Assembly (NCBI RefSeq): GCF_001425745.1
Contig: NZ_LMDF01000009.1
Span: 62,001-126,000, forward strand
DNA from: Caulobacter sp. Root343
Lineage (GTDB): Bacteria > Pseudomonadota > Alphaproteobacteria > Caulobacterales > Caulobacteraceae
Reading direction: 5' to 3'
Length of the DNA: 64,000 nucleotides
Shown: positions 51,311 through 60,045 of the stretch, in pieces
Numbering within the stretch: the stretch's first letter is position 1
Layout: the number at the start of each line of letters is the position of its first letter
Notes under the pieces: model-generated
Told to the model about the DNA's origin: nothing
Seen by the model: only the letters and a program-made list of their open reading frames with translations
The model's database searches: none
Program-made: the position numbers and the translations under genes

Positions 51311-52276
51311 CTAGAACGCCCCCGCCGGGGTCTCGGCGTACTGGCCGCCCTTGCGGAAGCGGTAGAGATAGGTCGGGACAACGGCCTCGACGGCGGTCGG
51401 GATCACGCCGGCCTCGGCCAGGCCGGGCAGGCCGCCGTCGGCGACGTTGTCGCTCTTCAGCATCTCGACTTGGTCGGAGGTCACCGGCGGGGCCAGCGGG
51501 ACGATCCCGGCCAGGATGTCGCCCACCGAGCCGAGCAGCGAGGCGATCGGCCACGGCAGCGGGGCCAGCGGCCGGTCGCGGCCGGTCTCGGTCAGCACCA
51601 GCTGAAGGATCGCGCGCATCGTATAGACGGTCGGGCCGCCCAGCTCGTAGGTGACGCCGACGGCGGCGGGGCTGGCGACGGCCTTGGCGATCACCGCGGC
51701 GACGTCGCCGACGAACACCGGCTGGACGCGGCTGTCGCCGCCGACCAGCGGCACGACCGGGGCCAGGGCCGCCATCTGGGCAAACTTGTTGAAGAACTTG
51801 TCGTCGACGCCGAACACCAGCGAGGGCCGCACGATCGTCGCGCCCGGGAAGGCGGCGCGCACGGCGGCCTCACCCTCGGCCTTGGTGCGGAAATATTTCG
51901 ACTCCGAGGTCGTTTTGGCGCCCAGGGCGCTGACATGGACCAGATGCTTGACGCCAAGCTGGGCGGCTGTCTCGGCCACGGTCTTGGCGCCCATGACGTG
52001 CAGCGACTGGAACTTCTGGCGGCCGCTCTCCCAGAGCACGCCGACCAGGTTCACGCAGGCCTCGGCCCCGTCCAGGGCGCGGGCGACCGAAGCGGGATTG
52101 CGGACATTGGCCTGGACCACCTCGATCTGGCCGACGTCGCCCATCATGCGCATGCGATAGGCCAGGTTGGGCTGGCGCACGGCCACTCGCACCCGATGGC
52201 CCGCCTTGGCCAGAGCGCGCACGACCTGGCCGCCCACGAAACCCGTGCCGCCGAACACCGTGACCAGACCCTGCAT
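51311..52276 (-). CDS. NDUFA9-like NAD(P)-binding protein (complex I-associated)
   Basis: 321 residues from ATG 52276; GAGG sits 7 bases upstream, whereas ATGs at 52282 and 52294 have no such spacing. An atypical SDR: the N-terminal TVFGGTGFVGGQVVRAL is the NAD(P)H-binding loop; ALGAKTTSESKYFRTKAEGE includes the Y-xxx-K-like region; RPSLVFGVDDKFFNKF follows. It resembles the accessory NDUFA9 subunit of respiratory complex I and related quinone-linked proteins. Whether it joins complex I in this organism is not shown. Confidence 0.88.
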   Translation of the reverse strand: MQGLVTVFGGTGFVGGQVVRALAKAGHRVRVAVRQPNLAYRMRMMGDVGQIEVVQANVRNPASVARALDGAEACVNLVGVLWESGRQKFQSLHVMGAKTVAETAAQLGVKHLVHVSALGAKTTSESKYFRTKAEGEAAVRAAFPGATIVRPSLVFGVDDKFFNKFAQMAALAPVVPLVGGDSRVQPVFVGDVAAVIAKAVASPAAVGVTYELGGPTVYTMRAILQLVLTETGRDRPLAPLPWPIASLLGSVGDILAGIVPLAPPVTSDQVEMLKSDNVADGGLPGLAEAGVIPTAVEAVVPTYLYRFRKGGQYAETPAGAF

Positions 52277-52446
52277 CTTCATTCCTCGTCGCATGCGATG
52301 ACGCCACCGCGATAAACGCGGGGATTAGACGACCACGGCCTTGTTCGCAACGAAATCACGATTTGTCGATTTTTGGCTGTTGACGCGGCCAGAGGCTTTC
52401 CCTAAACGTCCCGGCCTCGCGGCGACCTAACCGGTTGCTACCGCGG

Positions 52447-52533
<87 letters not shown>

Positions 52534-52696
52534 CCCTTACAGAGCTTCTAGGAAGCAGGGTGGCGCCGAACTTCTCAAACGGCCAAACTTCCAACGGATA
52601 GATATCCCGTTCATCGTGAGTATAAGTGACGCGCGCCTATAACAGGCGCGTGGTTCGACGCGTTGCGGGCGGACCCGAGCCGGAGATTTCTGAGAC

Positions 52697-53314
52697 TTGG
52701 CCAATTTTGTTCACGAGGGCGACCTGCCCGACGGCGCGTTCGCCGGGGCGAGCATCATCGCGATCGATTCCGAGACCATGGGCCTGCGCCTGGGTCGCGA
52801 CCCGCTGTGCGTGGTCCAGCTGTCGTCGGGCGACGGCGACGCCCACGTGGTGCGTCTGAAGCGTCCGGCCTACGACTGCCCCAATCTCAAGGCCCTGCTG
52901 ACCGATGCGAACGTGCTGAAGCTTTTTCACTTCGGCCGCTTTGATATCGCCATGTTCGAACTCCATCTGGGAGTCGTGACCGCACCTGTCTACTGCACCA
53001 AGATCGCCTCGAAGCTGGCCCGCACCTATACCGACCGCCACGGCCTGAAGGACGTGACGCGCGAGCTGCTGAGCGTTGAGCTGTCCAAGGCCCAGCAGTC
53101 GTCGGACTGGGGCGCGGCCGCCCTGAGCGCCGAGCAGGTGGCCTACGCCGCCTCGGACGTGCTGCATCTGCACGCTTTGCGCGAAAAGCTGAACATCATG
53201 CTGGAACGTGAAGGCCGCATGGCCCACGCCCAGGCCGCCTTCGACTACCTCCCCCACCGCGCCTCGCTCGACCTGGCCGGCTGGGAGGAGGTCGACATCT
53301 TCGCGCACACCTGA
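52697..53314 (+). CDS. rnd: Ribonuclease D-type 3'-5' exonuclease
   Basis: 205 residues from TTG 52697. The DEDD exonuclease fold has its motifs in place: I IAIDSETMGLRL (Asp, Glu), II LFHFGRFDIAMF (Asp), III YAASDVLHLHAL (Tyr and Asp). The HRDC domains of longer RNase D are absent, as in many alphaproteobacterial versions. It likely matures or degrades small RNAs/tRNAs. It lies downstream of tRNA-Leu and 10 bp before lptC. Confidence 0.88.
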   Translation: MANFVHEGDLPDGAFAGASIIAIDSETMGLRLGRDPLCVVQLSSGDGDAHVVRLKRPAYDCPNLKALLTDANVLKLFHFGRFDIAMFELHLGVVTAPVYCTKIASKLARTYTDRHGLKDVTRELLSVELSKAQQSSDWGAAALSAEQVAYAASDVLHLHALREKLNIMLEREGRMAHAQAAFDYLPHRASLDLAGWEEVDIFAHT

Positions 53315-53324
53315 CGGAAGGCGG

Positions 53325-53945
53325 ATGCACCCCACCGCGGTCATGACCGGACGAGCGATAAGCGCCGACCTCGCGCGCTGGCGCCGCCGCTCGCGCCGGG
53401 TGCTGGCCGCGCGCATCGTCCTGCCGGCCGCGATCGCGATCCTGCTGCTGATCGTGGCCTCGCAGGTCGGCTGGCGCACCTACATGTCCGCCACCCATCC
53501 GCCGGCCGAGGCCAAGACCGAGATCCGCCTGATCACGCCGCGCTTCTACGGCCAGTCGACCGACGGCCGCAGCTTCATGATCACCGCGCGGTCGGCGATC
53601 CGCGACGACAATGATCCGCGCCGCATCATCCTGGACGACCCGGCCCTGACCCTGGATCTCGGCTCGCCGACGCCCACACGGATGACCGCCAAGCACGGCG
53701 TCTATCGCCAGGACAACTTCGGCCTGAACCTGAAGGACGACGTTCGGCTGGACGATGGCACCGGTTACCGCTTCGCGTCGGAGGAGTCCTTCGTGGACAC
53801 CAAGACCGGAAACGTCTCGGGCGAAAGCACGATGAATGGCGAAGGTCCCAGCGGACAGGTGCAATCTCGCGCTTACTCCGTATATGACAAGGGCGATCGC
53901 ATCGTCTTCCGCGGCGGGGTTCGCGCGCGGTTCGAACGGCAGTAG
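53325..53945 (+). CDS. lptC: LPS export ABC transporter periplasmic protein LptC
   Basis: 206 residues from ATG 53325. A single N-terminal transmembrane anchor (RIVLPAAIAILLLIVASQVGW) is followed by a periplasmic LptC/OstA-like beta-jelly-roll: EIRLITPRFYGQSTDGRSFMI, GVYRQDNFGLNLKDDVRL, GESTMNGEGPSGQVQSRAY. It passes LPS from LptBFG to LptA. Frame and position directly before lptA and lptB support the call. Confidence 0.9.
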   Translation: MHPTAVMTGRAISADLARWRRRSRRVLAARIVLPAAIAILLLIVASQVGWRTYMSATHPPAEAKTEIRLITPRFYGQSTDGRSFMITARSAIRDDNDPRRIILDDPALTLDLGSPTPTRMTAKHGVYRQDNFGLNLKDDVRLDDGTGYRFASEESFVDTKTGNVSGESTMNGEGPSGQVQSRAYSVYDKGDRIVFRGGVRARFERQ

Positions 53946-54007
53946 TGAAGACAAATGGCGCAGGTTCGCGTAAGCCGCGAGCGGCGACGGATGAGGACAT
54001 GGTTCTG

Positions 54008-54586
54008 ATGAAGCGATGGACGGCTGCGGCGGCGACCGCGTTGATCCTGTCAGGGATGGGGGCCGGCGGCGCGGCCTTCGCCCAACAAGGCGACTCGAGC
54101 GCGCCGATCGACGTGTCCGCTGACCAGCAGGAAACGATCAACAGCAAGTGCATCACGATCTTCCGCGGCAACGTGGAGATCCTGCAGAACCGCTCGCGGA
54201 TGCGGGCCAAGCAGGTGACGGTGTACAGCGCCCGCAAGGCCGGGGCCGCGGCCGACAACGCCAACGCGTGCGGCAACGCCCAGCGGATGGAAGCCGAAGG
54301 CAATGTGTACCTGGTCAGCGACCAGCAGCAGGCCCGAGGCGATCGCGCGGTCTACACCTTCGACAACAACATCGCCGTCGTCACGGGCGACGTGGTGCTG
54401 GTCAAGGGCAAGGACGTGGCGCGGGGCGACCGCCTGACCGTCAACACCAAGACCAACGACGCCAAGCTGGAATCCAGCACGCCCGGGCGGACCGCGCCGC
54501 GTCGGGTGCGCGCGGTGTTCTATCAGGACGACAACAAGAAGACCTCCGACGCGCCGGCCGCGGCCGAACAGCCCGCCCAGCGCTAG
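54008..54586 (+). CDS. lptA: LPS transport periplasmic protein LptA
   Basis: 192 residues from ATG 54008 (an ATG at 53999 would add three residues). A signal peptide (MKRWTAAAATALILSGMGAGG, then AAFA) precedes the OstA-like repeat domain: INSKCITIFRGNVEILQNRSRMRAKQV, RMEAEGNVYLVSDQQQARGDRAVY, VVTGDVVLVKGKDVARGDRLTV. LptA bridges the periplasm with LptC. It lies between lptC and lptB. Confidence 0.92.
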   Translation: MKRWTAAAATALILSGMGAGGAAFAQQGDSSAPIDVSADQQETINSKCITIFRGNVEILQNRSRMRAKQVTVYSARKAGAAADNANACGNAQRMEAEGNVYLVSDQQQARGDRAVYTFDNNIAVVTGDVVLVKGKDVARGDRLTVNTKTNDAKLESSTPGRTAPRRVRAVFYQDDNKKTSDAPAAAEQPAQR

Positions 54587-54595
54587 GACCCCTTC

Positions 54596-55354
54596 ATGAC
54601 CCTGACCCCCAACGACATGGACGGCTTGTTCGTCGATTCCGTGGGCAAGTCGTTCGGCGACCGTCCGGTCGTCAAGAACGTCTCGCTGCGGCTGAAGCGC
54701 GGCGAAGTCGCCGGCCTGCTCGGCCCGAACGGCGCCGGCAAGACGACCTGCTTCTACATGATCACCGGCCTGATCGCCGCCGACTACGGCGCGATCTATC
54801 TGGACGGCGAGAACATCACCGCCCAGCCGATGTTCCAGCGCGCCCGCCTTGGCGTCGGCTACCTGCCGCAGGAAGCCTCGATCTTCCGGGGCATGACGGT
54901 CGAGCAGAACGTCATGGCCGTGGTCGAGATGCGCCAGAAAGACCCGCGCAAGGCCCGCGAGCAGGTGACCAGCATCCTCGAGGAGCTGCGCATCACCCAC
55001 ATCCGCAAGTCGCCGGCCGTGGCCCTGTCGGGCGGCGAGCGGCGTCGCGTGGAAATCGCCCGCGCCCTGGCCAGCGAACCGTCGTTCATGCTGCTGGACG
55101 AACCGTTCGCCGGCATCGACCCCCTGGCGATCGCCGACATCCGCGAGGTGGTCGGCTATCTCAAGAGCCGCGGCATCGGCATCCTGATCACCGACCACAA
55201 CGTGCGCGAGACGCTGGACATCATCGACCGCGCCTCGATCATCCACGCCGGCGAAGTGCTGTTCGAGGGCTCGCCGCGCGAGATCGTCGACAACCCTGAG
55301 GTCAAGCGCGTCTACCTTGGCGATAGCTTCTCGGAGCCGCGTCTCGGCGGTTAA
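54596..55354 (+). CDS. lptB: LPS export ABC transporter ATP-binding protein LptB
   Basis: 252 residues, a lone ABC ATPase. Walker A GPNGAGKTTCFYMI, Q-loop GYLPQEASIFRGM, signature LSGGERRRVEIARAL, Walker B FMLLDEPFAGIDPLAI, switch His in TDHNVRETL. LptB powers LPS extraction with LptF and LptG, which are not in this window. Starts 9 bp after lptA. Confidence 0.96.
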   Translation: MTLTPNDMDGLFVDSVGKSFGDRPVVKNVSLRLKRGEVAGLLGPNGAGKTTCFYMITGLIAADYGAIYLDGENITAQPMFQRARLGVGYLPQEASIFRGMTVEQNVMAVVEMRQKDPRKAREQVTSILEELRITHIRKSPAVALSGGERRRVEIARALASEPSFMLLDEPFAGIDPLAIADIREVVGYLKSRGIGILITDHNVRETLDIIDRASIIHAGEVLFEGSPREIVDNPEVKRVYLGDSFSEPRLGG

Positions 55355-55362
55355 GCATGTTC

Positions 55363-55388
55363 GGCGGGAGGCCGAAGGGCCTTTCGCC
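55363..55388 (+). terminator. Hairpin downstream of lptB
   Basis: GGCGGGAGGCC and GGCCTTTCGCC pair over 11 bp (two G-U pairs) around GAAG, 8 bp after the lptB stop. No T tract follows the stem, so read-through into rpoN is possible. Confidence 0.5.
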
Positions 55389-55556
55389 AGCTTCCGCGCG
55401 CGCCAACCCCTTGTTCTGCAAGGGCTTGCCGGATCGGAACGCGGTTTTTCGGGACACTCGGTCGCACCGGCCCGATAATTGCAAGCGTTCGCCTCCCGTT
55501 AACCAGAACCGCCCTTCAATGGCGATCGAAGTTGTTCGATTTGTCAGGAGGGCGCA

Positions 55557-57062
55557 TTGGCGCTCAGCCACCGACTAGAGCTCCGGCAGGGCCAGGGCCT
55601 CGTCATCACCCCGCAGCTGCAGCAGGCTATCAAGCTGCTGCAGTTGTCGAACATCGAGCTGGACGCCTTCGTCGAGGCGGAGCTGGAGCGCAACCCGCTC
55701 CTGCACCGTGACGAAGGCGAGTCCGAGCCCGCCGGTGAGGTCGAAGCCGAACGCGCCGCCAGCCAGACCCAGCTCGACGCGGTGGCCGACACCACGGCGG
55801 GCCGCGAAATGGACGCGCCGGCCGAAGACGTATCGCCCGGCGAGCGCGCCACCGGCGACGGCGCCGAACCCGACCAGGGCGCCGAACACGCCGGCGGACA
55901 GATCGACTGGTCGCGGGCCGGCGGCGGCGGTTCGTTCGAGGGCGATGACAGCTACGAACGCGCCCTGACCGACACCCCGACCCTGGCCGCGCACCTGCGC
56001 GCTCAGCTGGTCCAAGCCGCGCTTTCGCCGGCGCGCAACGCCATCGCCGAGATCCTGATCGACGCCGTCGACGACGGCGGCTACCTGCGCCTCGACGTAG
56101 TCGAGCTGGCCGCCCGCCTGGGCTGCAAGCTGGAGATGGTCGAGGAAACCCTCACGGTCCTGCGGGGCTTCGAGCCGGCCGGCGTCTTCGCCCGCGACGT
56201 CCGCGAGTGCCTGGCGCTGCAGCTGCAGGACCTGAACCGCTACGATCCGTGCATGGCCGCCCTGCTCGACAATCTCGAGCTGCTGGCCAAGCGTGACATG
56301 GCCGCCCTGCGCCGCCTCTGTGGCGTGGACGACGAGGATCTGCGCGACATGGTCGCCGAGATCCGTTCGCTGTCGCCCCGCCCAGGCGCGGCCTATCATA
56401 CCGAACCGGCCGAGACCCTGGTGCCCGACGTCATGGTCCGTGAAGGCCTGGGCGGCATGTGGCATGTCGAGCTGAACACCGACACCCTGCCGCGCGTGCT
56501 GGTCGACCAGCGCTATCACGCGCGGATTTCCAAGGGCGCGCGCACCGATCAGGAAAAGACCTTTGTTTCGGACTGCATGGCCACGGCCAACTGGCTGGTG
56601 AAGAGCCTGGACCAGCGCGCCAAGACCATCCTGAAGGTCTCCAGCGAGATCGTGCGCCAGCAGGACGGCTTCTTGGCGTTCGGTGTCGAGCACCTGAGGC
56701 CGCTGAACCTGAAGACGGTGGCCGACGCCATCGGCATGCACGAGAGCACGGTCAGCCGGGTCACCTCGAACAAGTACATCGCCACGCCGCGCGGCGTGTT
56801 CGAGCTGAAATTCTTCTTCACCTCGGCCATCCAGTCGTCGGAAGGCGGCGAGGCGCACTCGGCCGCCAGCGTCCGGCACAAGATCAAGGGCCTGGTCGAC
56901 GCCGAGCGGACCGAGGCCGACGTCCACTCCGACGACGCCATCGTCGAAATTCTCAAGGCCGCCGGGGTCGACATCGCCCGCCGGACCGTGGCCAAGTACC
57001 GGGAGGCCATGCGGATCCCCTCCTCGGTCGAGCGTCGCCGCTTGATGAAGGAAGCGGTCTGA
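55557..57062 (+). CDS. rpoN: RNA polymerase sigma-54 factor
   Basis: 501 residues from a TTG start backed by AGGAGG 5 bases upstream. Region I (LRQGQGLVITPQLQQAIKLLQ) is the Gln-rich activator-responsive segment, followed by an acidic region II, then the core-binding domain (LDVVELAARLGCKLEMVEE). The HTH is TVADAIGMHESTVSRVTSNK, and the C terminus has the RpoN box ARRTVAKYREAMRIPSS. It directs transcription of nitrogen, flagellar and other genes with activator proteins. It precedes the ExoD-like, hpf and ptsN genes. Confidence 0.97.
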   Translation: MALSHRLELRQGQGLVITPQLQQAIKLLQLSNIELDAFVEAELERNPLLHRDEGESEPAGEVEAERAASQTQLDAVADTTAGREMDAPAEDVSPGERATGDGAEPDQGAEHAGGQIDWSRAGGGGSFEGDDSYERALTDTPTLAAHLRAQLVQAALSPARNAIAEILIDAVDDGGYLRLDVVELAARLGCKLEMVEETLTVLRGFEPAGVFARDVRECLALQLQDLNRYDPCMAALLDNLELLAKRDMAALRRLCGVDDEDLRDMVAEIRSLSPRPGAAYHTEPAETLVPDVMVREGLGGMWHVELNTDTLPRVLVDQRYHARISKGARTDQEKTFVSDCMATANWLVKSLDQRAKTILKVSSEIVRQQDGFLAFGVEHLRPLNLKTVADAIGMHESTVSRVTSNKYIATPRGVFELKFFFTSAIQSSEGGEAHSAASVRHKIKGLVDAERTEADVHSDDAIVEILKAAGVDIARRTVAKYREAMRIPSSVERRRLMKEAV

Positions 57063-57113
57063 GCGCCAAAAGCGCCCCTCGCGCGTTCCTGAGCGGGCCG
57101 TGACGAGGTTTTG

Positions 57114-57725
57114 ATGATCGAGAAAAGTCTGGCGGACGTGATCGAGGGGTTCGGCGAGGACGCCAGCCCCGTCCTGACCGTCGGCGAGATGCTGGAGGCG
57201 TTCGACAGCCGGGCCTTCGGGGCCATGCTGCTGGTCTTCGGCCTGCTCAACACCCTGCCCTTGCCGCCGGGCTCCTCGACGGTGCTGTCGCTGCCGATCC
57301 TGTTCCTGGCCCCACAGATCGCCATGGGCGCCGACACGCCGTGGCTGCCCCGCGGCCTGATCGAGAAGCCCCTGAAGCGCGACGACCTGCGCGGCCTGTT
57401 CCGACGCCTGGCGCCGATCGTCCGCAGCATGGAGCTGATCACCCGTCCCAGGCTGCGGCCAATGTTCGCACCGCTGGGCGAGCGGGCGATCGGCGTGGTC
57501 TGCACCTTGCTGGCCCTGGTGCTGGTCCTGCCCATCCCGCTCGGCAATCTGGCGCCCGGCGCGACGGTCGCCGTCCTGGCCCTGGCGCTGCTTCAGCGAG
57601 ACGGCGTCCTGGCCCTCCTGGGCTACCTGATGGCGCTCGGAAGCGGGGCCCTATTGTTCGTCAGCGCCCATGTCGTGATCATGGCCGTTCGCAAGCTTTT
57701 GAGCGTTTTTTCGGGCCTCGTCTGA
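57114..57725 (+). CDS. ExoD-like exopolysaccharide synthesis protein
   Basis: 203 residues from ATG 57114 (TTG 57111 just before). It matches the ExoD family: LTVGEMLEAFDSRAFGAMLLVFGLLN, LPLPPGSSTVLSLPILFLAPQ, PWLPRGLIEKPLKRDDLRGLF, and three to four hydrophobic segments at the C terminus. Members affect exopolysaccharide and alkaline tolerance; the mechanism is unknown. Lies between rpoN and hpf. Confidence 0.85.
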   Translation: MIEKSLADVIEGFGEDASPVLTVGEMLEAFDSRAFGAMLLVFGLLNTLPLPPGSSTVLSLPILFLAPQIAMGADTPWLPRGLIEKPLKRDDLRGLFRRLAPIVRSMELITRPRLRPMFAPLGERAIGVVCTLLALVLVLPIPLGNLAPGATVAVLALALLQRDGVLALLGYLMALGSGALLFVSAHVVIMAVRKLLSVFSGLV

Positions 57726-57787
57726 CGACTTCGCAAGGACCGATGGCGCCGCTTGACACCCGTCTCGGACAGGCGCGTTGTTAGGTC

Positions 57788-58420
57788 ATGCAAGTCCAAG
57801 TTTCCGGCAAGCATGTCGACGTTGGCGAGGCTCTGCGAGCGCGAGTCTCCGACGAAATCGCCCTGAGCATTGGGAAATACTTCGACCGAGGTGGAGCAGC
57901 CGAGGTCGTGGTCAGCAAGGACGGCTATGCCTTCCGTGTCGATTGCTCGGTAAAGCTGGCTTCGGGTCAGCAACTCATCAGCCATGGATCGGGAGGCGAC
58001 GCGCACGCGGCGTTCGACTCGGCGTTGTCCAAGATCGACACCCGGATTCGACGATACAAGAGGCGGCTGAAGAGCCACTCGGCGGCGGCCACGGCCAAGC
58101 AGGTCGAAAACGCCGCCATGTTCGTCCTCCGGGCGCCGGAGATAGACGAAGGCGAGGAACACGACTGGGAAGCCGACGCCGACCACCCGACGGGCGCACC
58201 CGCGGCGATGGTCATCGCGGAGACCCAGGCGGCGGTGAAGACCATGACTGTTTCCATGGCGGTCATGGAACTGGACTTGACCGCGTACCCGGCAATCGTG
58301 TTTAGGAACGCCGCCCACGGCGGATTGTCCGTGGTCTACCGGCGTCCAGACGGAAATATCGGCTGGATCGACCCCGAACGCACGAAGTCGCTGAACGGGC
58401 ACGGGTCAACCGCGAGCTAA
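57788..58420 (+). CDS. hpf: Ribosome hibernation promoting factor, long form
   Basis: 210 residues, the long form. The N-terminal domain (about 1-110; QVSGKHVDVGEALRARVSDE, VDCSVKLASGQQL, AAFDSALSKIDTRIRRYKRR) binds the 30S decoding region. The C-terminal dimerisation domain (about 155-205; VMELDLTAYPAIVFRNA, GGLSVVYRRPDGNIGWIDPE) causes 100S ribosome formation. Placed between the ExoD-like gene and ptsN, the usual alphaproteobacterial rpoN-associated context. Confidence 0.94.
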   Translation: MQVQVSGKHVDVGEALRARVSDEIALSIGKYFDRGGAAEVVVSKDGYAFRVDCSVKLASGQQLISHGSGGDAHAAFDSALSKIDTRIRRYKRRLKSHSAAATAKQVENAAMFVLRAPEIDEGEEHDWEADADHPTGAPAAMVIAETQAAVKTMTVSMAVMELDLTAYPAIVFRNAAHGGLSVVYRRPDGNIGWIDPERTKSLNGHGSTAS

Positions 58421-58486
58421 CCTGACCATGGCATGGTGGGTGGCGTCGTCGGCGGATCCGCGGCGACGGCGCCAAGGCGGTCGACA

Positions 58487-58972
58487 ATGAGCGAGCGTTG
58501 GAAGTCCATGACCATCGGCGATCTTCTCGACCCGGGAGCGGTGGCGCTACGCGTCTCCGCGCCCGGTAAGCGCCAGGCTCTTTCCATGGTCGCCGACGTC
58601 GCCGCCCGGGTTCTGGGCGTCGACGCCGACGCCGCGCTGGAGGGTCTCGTCGAGCGCGAGGCCGCCGGCTCGACCGGCGTGGGCGAGGGCGTGGCCCTGC
58701 CGCACGCGCGCCTGGACGGCCTGGATCGCGTCCGCGCGGTGCTGGTGCGCCTGGACACGCCGGTGGCGTTCGACGCCCTCGACGACAAACCCGTGGACCT
58801 TCTGGTGGCGCTGTTCGCGCCGCGCGAGGCCAATGCGCAACATTTGCGGGCCCTGGCCCGGGTGGCGCGGATGATGCGCCAGCCCGAGACGCGGTCGGCC
58901 CTGCGCCAGGCGCGTTCAGCCGACGCCATCCACGTCCTGCTGACGCACGAAGCGACCAGCACGGCGGCTTAG
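58487..58972 (+). CDS. ptsN: PTS IIA-like nitrogen-regulatory protein PtsN (EIIA-Ntr)
   Basis: 161 residues from ATG 58487, preceded by AAGGCGG; an ATG at 58508 (MTIGDLLDPG) is also possible. The IIA domain has STGVGEGVALPHARLDGL with the phosphorylatable His73. EIIA-Ntr relays the nitrogen phosphotransferase signal and controls potassium and stringent-response proteins. It is last in the rpoN cluster. Confidence 0.94.
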   Translation: MSERWKSMTIGDLLDPGAVALRVSAPGKRQALSMVADVAARVLGVDADAALEGLVEREAAGSTGVGEGVALPHARLDGLDRVRAVLVRLDTPVAFDALDDKPVDLLVALFAPREANAQHLRALARVARMMRQPETRSALRQARSADAIHVLLTHEATSTAA

Positions 58973-59020
58973 CCCTTCCGGGGGCTCTGGAGGGCCGCCT
59001 AGGGCCCGCGTTGCTCTTAG

Positions 59021-59290
59021 CTAGTGGACAGACACCGGCGCCAGTTCGTGGGCGAGGGCGGCGGCGATCGCCGTGTCACGGTCGATCATGACGGCCAGGC
59101 GGGCCCCGTCGGCGCGGCACACGGCGTACAGTGTCTGATCCGGCGACAGGCTGAAGTCCTCCACGCCTTCCGGAACGTCGGCGAGGATCTCGGCCGCCTT
59201 GATCGGGCGGACATAGACGAGGTCTGGCGCGCCGAGGGCCGCGAACGCTTCGCTCGTGAAGAGCGGGTTGTGGTGGGTGTTGGGCGTCAT
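59021..59290 (-). CDS. DUF1150 family protein
   Basis: 89 residues from ATG 59290, with AAGGAGG 8 bases upstream. The sequence (FAALGAPDLVYVRPIKAAEIL, then LSPDQTLYAVCRADGARLAVMIDR) matches DUF1150, a small conserved alphaproteobacterial protein usually next to a small heat shock protein gene, as here. Function unknown. Transcribed with hsp20 (84-bp gap). Confidence 0.88.
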   Translation of the reverse strand: MTPNTHHNPLFTSEAFAALGAPDLVYVRPIKAAEILADVPEGVEDFSLSPDQTLYAVCRADGARLAVMIDRDTAIAAALAHELAPVSVH

Positions 59291-59374
59291 GATGACCACC
59301 TCCTTGGTGAGGGAACGCGCCGTTTCCCGGCCGGTTCAGCGCCGGGCGGGAAGGGACGAGTTCCGCGCGGCCGT

Positions 59375-59800
59375 TCAGCCCGCGCTACGAATGGGAATCT
59401 TTTTAATCAGGCGCTCAGGTTCGGGGCGCGCCAGGTCGATGTGCAGGAGGCCGTGCTCCAGGGTCGCGGCGGTCACCTCCATGCCCTCGGCGAGGACGAA
59501 GGTGCGCACGAAACCCCTGGCGGCGATGCCTCGGTGCAGGAAGGCGCGCTCGGCCTCCGAACGGCCGTCGGCGTCGCGCTTGCCCGCCACGATCAGCTGG
59601 CCGCCCTCGATGGTCACCTGCAACTGGTCGGGCGAGAAGCCGGCTACGGCCAAGGTGATGCGCACGCCGCCGGTGTCGGACTGCTCGACATTGTAAGGCG
59701 GATAGCTTTCCGAGGCGGCCTTGGCGGCGCGCTCGATCAGGTCTCGGGTGTGTTCGAAGCCCAGCAGGAAGGGGCTGTCGAACAGGATCGTCCGGGTCAT
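59375..59800 (-). CDS. Small heat shock protein (Hsp20 family)
   Basis: 141 residues from ATG 59800. The alpha-crystallin domain spans about residues 35-125: YPPYNVEQSDTGGVRITLAVAGF at its start, QLQVTIEGGQLIVAG, FVLAEGMEVTAATLEHGLLHIDL. The short N terminus MTRTILFDSPFLLGFEHTRD fits IbpA-like proteins. It holds unfolded proteins in soluble complexes under heat stress. Its leader contains a ROSE-like thermometer and a sigma-32-like promoter, and DUF1150 follows. Confidence 0.93.
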   Translation of the reverse strand: MTRTILFDSPFLLGFEHTRDLIERAAKAASESYPPYNVEQSDTGGVRITLAVAGFSPDQLQVTIEGGQLIVAGKRDADGRSEAERAFLHRGIAARGFVRTFVLAEGMEVTAATLEHGLLHIDLARPEPERLIKKIPIRSAG

Positions 59801-59872
59801 CGCGAAGTCCTCGCTCAAGCGACTTCGTTCGTGGAGACAAACCCGAGGATCGGCGAAGGTCCCCACGACACG
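59801..59872 (-). promoter_or_regulatory. ROSE-like RNA thermometer in hsp20 leader
   Basis: On the mRNA strand a first hairpin pairs GTGGGGAC with GTCTCCAC (59866-59859 and 59838-59831). The second pairs CGAAGTC with GACTTCG (59827-59821 and 59809-59803) and holds the Shine-Dalgarno GAGG, 8 nt from the AUG. The strand facing it includes UCGCU, matching the U(U/C)GCU of known ROSE elements. Melting with heat would free the ribosome site. ROSE elements are known before alphaproteobacterial small heat shock genes; this one is inferred by reading only. Confidence 0.6.
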
Positions 59873-59879
59873 GATCCAG

Positions 59880-59908
59880 AAATGGCGACCGCGGCCAATC
59901 GGTTCAAG
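59880..59908 (-). promoter_or_regulatory. Sigma-32-like promoter for hsp20
   Basis: On the minus strand CTTGAA (59908-59903) is followed after 15 nt by CGCCATTT (59887-59880), close to the heat-shock consensus CTTGAA-N13-17-CCCCATNT. The predicted transcript would begin around 59872, giving a leader of about 70 nt that matches the ROSE-like structure. Confidence 0.5.
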
Positions 59909-59939
59909 AGGAGGGGGAAGCTAAGGTCCAGAAATGGAC

Positions 59940-59967
59940 AAGGCCCGGACGTTTCCGTCCGGGCCTT
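59940..59967 (-). terminator. Hairpin after tRNA-Ala(GGC)
   Basis: AAGGCCCGGAC and GTCCGGGCCTT form a perfect 11-bp stem around GTTTCC, 3 bp beyond the 3' end of the minus-strand tRNA, so it should end the tRNA transcript. Confidence 0.7.
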
Positions 59968-59969
59968 GA

Positions 59970-60045
59970 TGGTGGAGCTAAGCGGAGTCGAACCGCTGAC
60001 CTCTTGAATGCCATTCAAGCGCTCTACCAGCTGAGCTATAGCCCC
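59970..60045 (-). tRNA. tRNA-Ala (anticodon GGC)
   Basis: 76 nt on the minus strand with encoded CCA. The acceptor GGGGCTA/TAGCTCC has G3:U70; the anticodon arm CTTGA-ATGGCAT-TCAAG gives GGC; the T arm has GGTTCGACTCC. It reads GCC and GCU codons. Confidence 0.97.

Noticed and set aside
55488-55556. CtrA binding site (TTAA-N7-TTAA) upstream of rpoN
   Set aside because: Only one GTTAACC half is found, with no partner at the right spacing.
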